Assembly: GCF_014694405.1 (NCBI RefSeq)
Contig: NZ_JAAUWV010000014.1
Span: 1 to 64,000 of the forward strand
Length of the DNA stretch: 64,000 nt
Direction of reading: 5' to 3'
Origin: Pseudoalteromonas sp. S16_S37
GTDB taxonomy: Bacteria > Pseudomonadota > Gammaproteobacteria > Enterobacterales > Alteromonadaceae
The position numbers and the translations under genes were made by a program. Under the pieces are notes generated by a model. That model searched no databases. It was given only the letters and a program-made list of their open reading frames with translations, and was not told where the DNA came from. Positions 57,798 through 64,000 of the stretch are shown here, in pieces. The first letter of the stretch is position 1. Each line of letters opens with the position of its first letter.

Positions 57798-59654
57798 CTA
57801 GCTAAGCTCCTCTAGTTTGGCTAAATCACGCACCGCGCCTTTATCGGCACTGGTAGCCAACAGTGCATAAGCCTTTAATGCAGGTGATACAACACGCTGG
57901 CGGTCTAGCGGCTTATAGGCATCTTTGCCACGAGCATCTTGTTTAGCTCTACGTTCAGCCATTTGCGCGTTATCTAGTAATAAATGAATGCCGCGATTCG
58001 GAATATCAATTTGTATTAAATCACCATCTTCCACCAACGCTAATGCTCCACCACTGGCGGCTTCTGGTGATGCATGACCAATTGACAGTCCTGATGTACC
58101 ACCAGAGAAGCGACCATCGGTTAATAGCGCACAGTCTTTATCTAAGCCCATTGATTTGAGGTAGCTGGTTGGGTAAAGCATTTCTTGCATGCCAGGCCCG
58201 CCTTTTGGACCTTCGTAGCGGATAACAACCACATCGCCCTTTTTCACTCGGCCATTTAAAATACCATCCACGGCGTCGTCTTGTGATTCGAATACGACCG
58301 CAGGACCCGTGAAGTTAAGCATTTCATCAACAACACCTGCACTTTTCACAATACAACCATCTGGCGTTAAGTTACCAGACAGCACAGCAAGACCACCATC
58401 TTGTCTAAATGCATGTTCAATACTACGAATACAGCCATTTTCACGGTCTAAATCCAGTTCATCCCAACGGCACTCTTGGCTCATGGCTTTGGTGGTTCGA
58501 ATGCCAGCAGGACCCGCACGATAGAAGGTTTGCGCTTTGCTATTGTTACTGTCTGTGGCATCCCAGCGAGTGATAACTTCGCCAAGAGTGCCACCGGCAA
58601 CATGCCCAACAGTTAAATCAAGTCGATCACCTTTTGCCAGCTCATTCAATAAACCCATTATGCCGCCTGCGCGATGCACATCTTCTATATGGTATTGCTG
58701 CGTGGCCGGTGCGACTTTGCACAAAAATGGGGTATTGCGGGATAGGCGATCTATATCATCCATATCAAAATCAACGCCACCTTCTTGTGCTGCAGCTAAT
58801 AAATGCAGAACGGTATTTGAAGAACCCCCCATCGCTATGTCTAACGTCATCGCATTAGTAAACGCGGCTTGGTTGGCAATGTTTCTTGGTAATACGGCAT
58901 CGTTGTCTTTGCGGTAGTACTCATCACATAGTGCCAAAATACGTTTACCTGCTGCTTCATAGAGCTGCTGCCTGTCTTTATGAGTGGCTAAGGTAGTGCC
59001 ATTACCTGGTAATGCGAGGCCCAATGCTTCTAGCAAGCAGTTCATTGAATTGGCGGTAAACATACCTGAACATGAGCCACAGGTTGGACAAGCTGAGCGC
59101 TCAACTTGCTCTGAGTCTTCGTCACTCACACTCGGATCGGCGCCCTTAACCATGGCATCAACCAAATCAAGTTTGATCTCTATATCGGCCAAACGAGTTT
59201 TACCCGCTTCCATTGGACCACCTGAGACAAAGATAACAGGAATGTTCAAACGCAATGCCGCCAGTAGCATTCCTGGGGTGATCTTGTCGCAGTTTGAAAT
59301 ACAAACCATGGCGTCCGCACAATGAGCATTAACCATGTATTCAACCGAATCGGCAATCAAGTCTCTGGAAGGTAAAGAGTAAAGCATACCGCCATGGCCC
59401 ATAGCGATACCATCATCAATGGCAATGGTATTAAACTCTCTAGGTACGCCACCTGCATCGCGAATGGTCTGGGCCATTAAATCACTGAGCTGATTTAAAT
59501 GCACATGACCTGGTACAAACTGGGTATATGAATTAACCACGGCAATAATTGGTTTTTCAAAGTCACTATCAGTCATGCCCGTTGCACGCCAAAGAGCGCG
59601 AGCGCCTGCACGTTGTCTACCTTCAGTGGTGGTTTTGCTTCTTAATTTAGCCAT
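57798..59654 (-). CDS. ilvD: Dihydroxy-acid dehydratase
   Basis: Third enzyme of Val/Ile synthesis, with an Fe-S cluster. 618 residues (E. coli 616). Cluster Cys in [12 protein letters not shown] and [18 protein letters not shown] are present, as are [14 protein letters not shown] and the C-terminal RADVEAA-type region replaced by family-like SPEAASGG. Overlap-free, in order in the operon. Confidence 0.97.
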   Translation of the reverse strand: MAKLRSKTTTEGRQRAGARALWRATGMTDSDFEKPIIAVVNSYTQFVPGHVHLNQLSDLMAQTIRDAGGVPREFNTIAIDDGIAMGHGGMLYSLPSRDLIADSVEYMVNAHCADAMVCISNCDKITPGMLLAALRLNIPVIFVSGGPMEAGKTRLADIEIKLDLVDAMVKGADPSVSDEDSEQVERSACPTCGSCSGMFTANSMNCLLEALGLALPGNGTTLATHKDRQQLYEAAGKRILALCDEYYRKDNDAVLPRNIANQAAFTNAMTLDIAMGGSSNTVLHLLAAAQEGGVDFDMDDIDRLSRNTPFLCKVAPATQQYHIEDVHRAGGIMGLLNELAKGDRLDLTVGHVAGGTLGEVITRWDATDSNNSKAQTFYRAGPAGIRTTKAMSQECRWDELDLDRENGCIRSIEHAFRQDGGLAVLSGNLTPDGCIVKSAGVVDEMLNFTGPAVVFESQDDAVDGILNGRVKKGDVVVIRYEGPKGGPGMQEMLYPTSYLKSMGLDKDCALLTDGRFSGGTSGLSIGHASPEAASGGALALVEDGDLIQIDIPNRGIHLLLDNAQMAERRAKQDARGKDAYKPLDRQRVVSPALKAYALLATSADKGAVRDLAKLEELS

Positions 59655-59749
59655 GGTTTTTACCCTTTAATTATGCGATGCCTCAGATGGCAGCGGCTTT
59701 CCTCATTCCCAAAAAATGGGTCACCTGATGATGACCCAGTCAATTTTTA

Positions 59750-60673
59750 TTACTCGTTGATATAGTCTAGCCAGCCATTGCTATCTTCGCTTTGGCCTTT
59801 TACTAAATCAAAGTAAGCCTGCTGTAATTCTGCTGTGATAGCTCCACGTTTCCCATCACCAATTTGAATTTGGTCAACACTGCGTACTGGCGTAACTTCT
59901 GCCGCGGTACCGGTCATAAAGAACTCATCGGCTAGATAAAGCGCTTCGCGAGCAATCGCCTCTTCACGCACTTCATAGCCACGCTCACGCGCAAGTTTCA
60001 TGATGGTATCACGCGTTAGACCAGGTAAAATGCACGCGGTGGTTGGCGGTGTAAACAACACCCCATTTTTGATAACGAAGAGGTTTTCACCTGCACCTTC
60101 ACTTAGGTAACCGTTGACGTCTAAAGCGATACCTTCAACATAGCCATGACGTCTCGCTTCTGCGGTAATAAGCTGTGATGATAAGTAGTTACCGCCTGCT
60201 TTTGCCCCTGTAGGCATGGTATTTGGTGCTAGTCGCGTCCATGATGAAATACATGCATCAACACCGGCTTCTAAACTACCATCGCCCAAGTAAGTGCCCC
60301 ATTCCATCGCTGCAACACTCACATCGGCTTTATGAGATTTAGGATGAACACCTAGACCTACATTTCCCAAAAATGCAAAAGGACGTAAATAAGCGTTAGT
60401 AAAACCATTCGCTTTTACTGCATCTTTACATGCTTGCATTAACTCGTCTTCGGTGAATGGGATCTCTAAGCGGTAGATTTTAGCTGAGTCATAAAGACGT
60501 CTGATGTGATCCTTGAGACGGAAAATCGCCGGACCTTTTGGCGTATCATATGCTCGAATACCCTCAAACACTGAGCTCCCATAGTGTATTGCATGGCTCA
60601 AAATGTGTGTTGTTGCTTGCTCATAAGGGATCATCTCGCCGTTATGCCAAATTAATTCCGATGTTTTTGTCAT
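59750..60673 (-). CDS. ilvE: Branched-chain amino acid aminotransferase
   Basis: Last step for Val, Ile and Leu: transfers the amino group from glutamate. 307 residues (E. coli 309). Fold type IV PLP enzyme with the PLP Lys in GAKAGGNYLSSQL (near 160) and FMTGTAAEVTPV near the C terminus. The gap of 95 bases to ilvD contains no clear terminator. Confidence 0.97.
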   Translation of the reverse strand: MTKTSELIWHNGEMIPYEQATTHILSHAIHYGSSVFEGIRAYDTPKGPAIFRLKDHIRRLYDSAKIYRLEIPFTEDELMQACKDAVKANGFTNAYLRPFAFLGNVGLGVHPKSHKADVSVAAMEWGTYLGDGSLEAGVDACISSWTRLAPNTMPTGAKAGGNYLSSQLITAEARRHGYVEGIALDVNGYLSEGAGENLFVIKNGVLFTPPTTACILPGLTRDTIMKLARERGYEVREEAIAREALYLADEFFMTGTAAEVTPVRSVDQIQIGDGKRGAITAELQQAYFDLVKGQSEDSNGWLDYINE

Positions 60674-60712
60674 TATGTAGTACCTTGATTATTCTTTTCT
60701 AAAATAAATTAT

Positions 60713-60955
60713 TTAAATTGCCTGTTGCTGTAGTGTGTGCAAATTTACTTGCTGCACCTCTACAAGCTTACTCAGTTGTGACGTTAATAGATAGATGGGT
60801 TTGTCACTGTCAACCGTCATTTTGACTTGAAACAGTCCATCTTTTCCTTCTAATTCTAAATGGGTAAGACGAAAACCGCGGTGGCGAGCCACACGCAAAA
60901 AGCGTTCTACCGCAATGGCTTGGTTTTTTACTGCAACCGTTAATTGGTGTTTCAT
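60713..60955 (-). CDS. ilvM: Acetolactate synthase II small subunit
   Basis: 80 residues, one ACT-like regulatory domain. Partner of Ilv[29 protein letters not shown] matches IlvM in length and plan (E. coli 87). Its ATG overlaps the end of ilvG by four bases. Confidence 0.9.
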   Translation of the reverse strand: MKHQLTVAVKNQAIAVERFLRVARHRGFRLTHLELEGKDGLFQVKMTVDSDKPIYLLTSQLSKLVEVQQVNLHTLQQQAI

Positions 60956-62601
60956 TGGACGTTCTCCGTCATCATCTCATCATTTGCAGCACCTGGCGGA
61001 ACCAGAGGCCATACGTTTTCTTTATCATCTATACATGCATGCACTATGTAAGGCCCTTCGCTGGAGATCAGCGCATCAATTGCTGCATCAACTTCATTTG
61101 CATGCGTGATGGTTTGCCCTGGGATCCCAAATACCGCAGCCAATGCAACAAAGTCAGGGTTATCTGATAAATCTGTTTCACTGTAGCGACCATCAAAAAA
61201 TAGCTGTTGCCACTGGCGAACCATACCCAAGCGCTGGTTATCTAAAATAACGATTTTTACTGGTAGGTTATTGCGGCGTATTGTTGCCAGTTCTTGGATA
61301 TTCATCATAATTGAGCCATCACCAGACACCGTCACTACCATGTCATCTGGGCGAGCGATTTGCGCCCCTATCGCGGCAGGTAAACCGAATCCCATGGTAC
61401 CCGCACCACCACTGCTTAAGTGATTGGATGGATGGGTAAATTTCATATGTTGTGCAACCCACATTTGATGCTGGCCAACATCACAACAAACGACTCCTGT
61501 GTTGGGCATTTTTTGACTAAGTTGATTAAGTAAGTAAGGCGCAAATACACGCTCTCCTGGATAGTCATAACGCCACGCATGTTTTAGCTTTAGCTCTTTT
61601 ATGGTGTCTAACCATTCACTATCAGTTACAAAACAACTTAACTGTGGAATAGAATGCTTTAAGTCTGCAATCAATGACGCTTGCGCTGGTTTGCGTTTAC
61701 CGACCTCTGCTGGGTCTATATCCAAATGAATAACATCTGCTTTGGAGGCAAACTTGGCCAAGTTGCCAGTCACTCGGTCATCAAAACGTGCACCTATACA
61801 AACCAATAAATCACACTCTTGCACAGCGATGTTGGCAGCTTGACCACCGTGCATACCAAGCATACCCAAGTCGTATTCGTATTCAGGCAAAACACTCCCC
61901 AATGCTTTTAATGTGGAAACCGCTGGCATATGAGTTTTGTGCAAAAACTGCATTAACTCTGCCTGTGCATCGGCATTTTGTACGCCACCGCCGATATATG
62001 CGACAGGGCGCTCTGCTTGTGAAAGTAACGCGTCTGCTTTTTGAACTTCGCTTGGTGATACTTTAAGCTGCGCTTCATCTTGTGCTAGCCATGGGTGAAA
62101 TGGCACTTGGGCCAATTGGATGTCTTTTGGAATATCAACTAATACAGGGCCGGGTCTTCCCGATTGGGCTAAATGCATTGCTTCTTGTAATATTTCAGCT
62201 AAATCTTCAGCGCGTTCAACCATGTAGCTGTGCTTAGTACATGACAAAGACATGCCAAGTACGTCAACCTCTTGAAACGCATCAGAGCCTATTGCTGCTG
62301 TTGGCACTTGCCCCGTGATAGCCAGCAGTGGTACTGAGTCCATCATCGCATCAGCAAGTGCAGTGATAAGATTAGTTGCGCCGGGTCCTGAGGTGGCAAA
62401 GCATACTCCTAACTTACCTGTACTGCGTGCATACCCAACCGCAGCAAATCCAGCACCTTGCTCGTGTCGTGTTAGGTAATGTTTTACCGGCGCGCCGTAC
62501 AAAGCGTCGTAAATAGGCATAATCGCGCCACCAGGATAGCCGAATACCTCTTTAACGCCATGCTTGGCTAATAAATCTATTAAAAGTTGTGCGCCTGTCA
62601 T
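60952..62601 (-). CDS. ilvG: Acetolactate synthase II large subunit
   Basis: ThDP-, FAD- and Mg-dependent; makes acetolactate and acetohydroxybutyrate. 549 residues from ATG 62601 ([15 protein letters not shown]), behind a GGGG site; earlier in-frame ATGs at 62619, 62613 and 62607 are possible, and E. coli IlvG is 548. [17 protein letters not shown] (ThDP Glu) and [15 protein letters not shown] (Mg/ThDP motif) are conserved. Unlike E. coli K-12, where ilvG is frameshifted, it is intact. Confidence 0.96.
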   Translation of the reverse strand: MTGAQLLIDLLAKHGVKEVFGYPGGAIMPIYDALYGAPVKHYLTRHEQGAGFAAVGYARSTGKLGVCFATSGPGATNLITALADAMMDSVPLLAITGQVPTAAIGSDAFQEVDVLGMSLSCTKHSYMVERAEDLAEILQEAMHLAQSGRPGPVLVDIPKDIQLAQVPFHPWLAQDEAQLKVSPSEVQKADALLSQAERPVAYIGGGVQNADAQAELMQFLHKTHMPAVSTLKALGSVLPEYEYDLGMLGMHGGQAANIAVQECDLLVCIGARFDDRVTGNLAKFASKADVIHLDIDPAEVGKRKPAQASLIADLKHSIPQLSCFVTDSEWLDTIKELKLKHAWRYDYPGERVFAPYLLNQLSQKMPNTGVVCCDVGQHQMWVAQHMKFTHPSNHLSSGGAGTMGFGLPAAIGAQIARPDDMVVTVSGDGSIMMNIQELATIRRNNLPVKIVILDNQRLGMVRQWQQLFFDGRYSETDLSDNPDFVALAAVFGIPGQTITHANEVDAAIDALISSEGPYIVHACIDDKENVWPLVPPGAANDEMMTENVQ

Positions 62602-62651
62602 TGTCATCCCCATTGCCAATTGCTTGCTGATTGTTAATTAAATTTTGCCCT

Positions 62652-62694
62652 AAAACGAAAAAGCCCCCCGAACTTTTCAGTGCGGGGGGCTTTT
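62652..62694 (-). terminator. ilv attenuator terminator
   Basis: On the minus strand AAAAGCCCCCCG and CGGGGGGCTTTT form a perfect 12-base stem with a 12-base loop, then TTCGTTTT. It sits between the ilvL stop and ilvG. GCGGGGG in the leader (62730-62724) can pair with the stem's CCCCCGC (62688-62682), giving an antiterminator. Confidence 0.88.
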
Positions 62695-62715
62695 GCTAAT
62701 ACTTTTCTTACAGCA

Positions 62716-62787
62716 CTAGACAACCCCCGCGGTAATAATAATCACCACGTTGATAATCACGACTAGAGTAAGTGCTGTGTTTAGCAT
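62716..62787 (-). CDS. ilvL: ilv operon leader peptide
   Basis: 23 codons, too short for ordinary gene finding: M-L-N-T-A-L-T-L-V-V-I-I-N-V-V-I-I-I-T-A-G-V-V. It holds six Val, five Ile, three Leu and three Thr codons, matching the role of E. coli IlvL (32 codons). Stalling at these codons when charged tRNA is short should favour the antiterminator and let transcription enter ilvG. Ribosome site not strong. Confidence 0.88.
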   Translation of the reverse strand: MLNTALTLVVIINVVIIITAGVV

Positions 62788-62856
62788 TCTTTGTATCACC
62801 AAATAAATTTTTACTACAGGCGAGGTTTCTAAGTGTCTTGCCTGTTCCTTTTTCTA

Positions 62857-62885
62857 TTAGTAACCCGAGTACACTTTTAAGTCAA
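62857..62885 (-). promoter_or_regulatory. Promoter of the ilv operon
   Basis: On the minus strand TTGACT (62885-62880) and TACTAA (62862-62857) are 17 bases apart, placing the start near 62850 and leaving a leader of about 63 bases before ilvL. The rest of the gap up to 63115 (divergent from the TraB/GumN gene) shows nothing I can name. Confidence 0.6.
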
Positions 62886-63115
62886 CCATAAATATTATGC
62901 TTTATAGCAATGTAAAAAGTTTTATTTTGATAATAAAATCCAAAAAATACACGTTATTTAGATTTATTTTTCACGTAAAGAATAAATTATCTGAATGCTA
63001 ATTGTAAAAGTCTGTTTTACAACAGAGCTAATTTCATAAAAAGACTCATGATTTTTTTATGAATTGTTAACTTATGTGCTTAAAATAGGTTTATCGCTAA
63101 ATTTTAAGGATGCAT

Positions 63116-64000
63116 ATGTTTTCATTGCTACTCAGGGTCTGTTTTATCGGTTTTGTATTTACTTTTTTGCTATTTAGCCAGCTGGTTAATGCTAACCCCG
63201 CGTTATTTCAAATTGAAAAAAATGCTATTAAGTCTTATTTATTCGGCACCGTTCATGTCGGCACCACTGATATGAACCAATTATCTCAAGACGTTCTACA
63301 AGCAATTGATAGCAGTGAGCTGGTGGTTGTAGAAGTAAATCTTGAAGCACTTTCTCAACGTAAAATACAGGAAATTTCCTCATCGTATATGATATTGCCA
63401 AACGGCAGCACACTCGCAAATATGGTAAGCTCTAACAACTATCAACAGTTAAAAAATTACTTTTCCAAAGCTGGCATTGATATCTCACATTTTCACCAGC
63501 ACCGACCTTGGGCCGTAATGGTCACGCTGTTGCAACTAGAGTATCAAAAATTAGGCTTTAGTGAACAATTCGGGATTGATAAGCAAGTACTTGCTTACTC
63601 AAAAAATCTTAATAAAAGAGTGGTTGGTTTAGAAACCTTACAGCAGCAATTAACAATGCTAAGCGCACTTGAACAACAAAATAATGCCATGCTAGAGGAG
63701 ACTTTTAAGCATTTAAACGACATTGATTTCTATTTTGTGGACTTGGTCAATGCATGGAAAAAAGGCGATATGAACAAGCTGTCGCAGTACTATAAGCTCA
63801 GCTTTGATGACTCAGAATACGGGAAATTCTCAGAGCAAGTCATGTTGATTAACCGTAACAAACAATGGCTGGAAACTTTAACAGAGTTGCTCACAAAGCA
63901 GCCTACCTTCATAGCAGTGGGCGCGCTACATTTGCCAGAGCAATATGGCTTAATTAACCTATTGCAACAAGCTGGCTTCAAAGTGACAAAAATAAACTAA
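63116..64000 (+). CDS. TraB/GumN (TIKI-like) family protein
   Basis: 294 residues from ATG 63116, chosen because AAGGA lies five bases before it; ATG 63110 is too close to that site. A signal peptide or N-terminal helix (about 1-25) precedes the TraB/GumN domain: FGTVHVGTTDM (first GxxH) near residue 45 and VGALHLPEQYG (second GxxH, near 275) are the two putative metal-binding motifs of this metalloprotease-like family. Substrate unknown. The gene ends exactly at the window edge. Confidence 0.85.
   Translation: MFSLLLRVCFIGFVFTFLLFSQLVNANPALFQIEKNAIKSYLFGTVHVGTTDMNQLSQDVLQAIDSSELVVVEVNLEALSQRKIQEISSSYMILPNGSTLANMVSSNNYQQLKNYFSKAGIDISHFHQHRPWAVMVTLLQLEYQKLGFSEQFGIDKQVLAYSKNLNKRVVGLETLQQQLTMLSALEQQNNAMLEETFKHLNDIDFYFVDLVNAWKKGDMNKLSQYYKLSFDDSEYGKFSEQVMLINRNKQWLETLTELLTKQPTFIAVGALHLPEQYGLINLLQQAGFKVTKIN

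Overview
The window is chromosomal DNA of a marine-type gammaproteobacterium. The ribosomal S10 operon, plsB, TmcA, CheV, cytochrome c4 and c5, the VC1184-type aminotransferase and the polA/engB/csrC/yihI neighbourhood fit Alteromonadales, most likely Pseudoalteromonas. This placement is inferred from gene content and moderately low GC; I could run no searches. Almost all of it is ordinary core genome. No rRNA, tRNA, CRISPR array or prophage was seen.

Layout. 1-821: the edge of an IS256-type insertion sequence abutting a decayed IS630 transposase. 1003-6250 (minus): the complete 11-gene S10 ribosomal operon (rpsJ to rpsQ) with promoter, a leader containing an attenuator-like hairpin, and a terminator. 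6396-11602: plsB, tesB, an EVE-domain gene, and a two-TM RCK potassium channel coupled to a 72-residue membrane protein. 11805-19090 (plus): cheV, uvrD, tmcA, a periplasmic amino-acid-type binding protein, and a CheW-like protein with an inserted CZB zinc domain. 19153-26767: typA, then the nitrogen module glnA-(DUF4124)-glnL-glnG, with two NtrC sites and a sigma54 promoter before glnA and a perfect NtrC palindrome before glnL. 26838-31536 (minus): an aminotransferase V / 2OG-Fe dioxygenase pair and acnB. 31876-32022: an orphan 48-residue peptide gene.

32116-37928 (minus) is the least described part: lipoprotein, tandem DUF350 membrane protein, membrane-fused spermidine-synthase-like enzyme, DUF2170 (YjfI), PspA/IM30 (YjfJ), a DUF4178-like protein and a small tandem ribbon-helix-helix-like protein. 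Two copies of a GACATA-N-TATGTC palindrome sit in the internal gap. It resembles the E. coli yjfIJKLMC operon, which also joins PspA, DUF2170 and DUF350 to a polyamine-type enzyme.

38234-48102: DUF2489, yihI, a methyltransferase, a CsrB/CsrC-type RNA gene (about ten GGA motifs, not visible as an ORF), cytochrome c4, engB, DUF1285, a YceI-like protein, a structured RNA candidate in the place where E. coli carries Spot 42, polA, elbB and cytochrome c5. 48262-56195: a GAF-GAF-GGDEF protein with a degenerate EAL-like tail, rep, ubiK, carbonic anhydrase, a methyltransferase and an NMT1-like sensor stub without an output domain. 56254-62850 (minus): the branched-chain amino acid operon ilvL-ilvG-ilvM-ilvE-ilvD-ilvA with promoter, 23-codon leader peptide and attenuator. 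63116-64000: a TraB/GumN-family protein.

Main regulatory themes visible in the DNA: L4-type attenuation of ribosomal proteins, NtrC/sigma54 nitrogen control, Ile/Val/Leu attenuation, CsrA sequestration, and an unidentified palindrome-binding regulator in the PspA/SpeE-like cluster.
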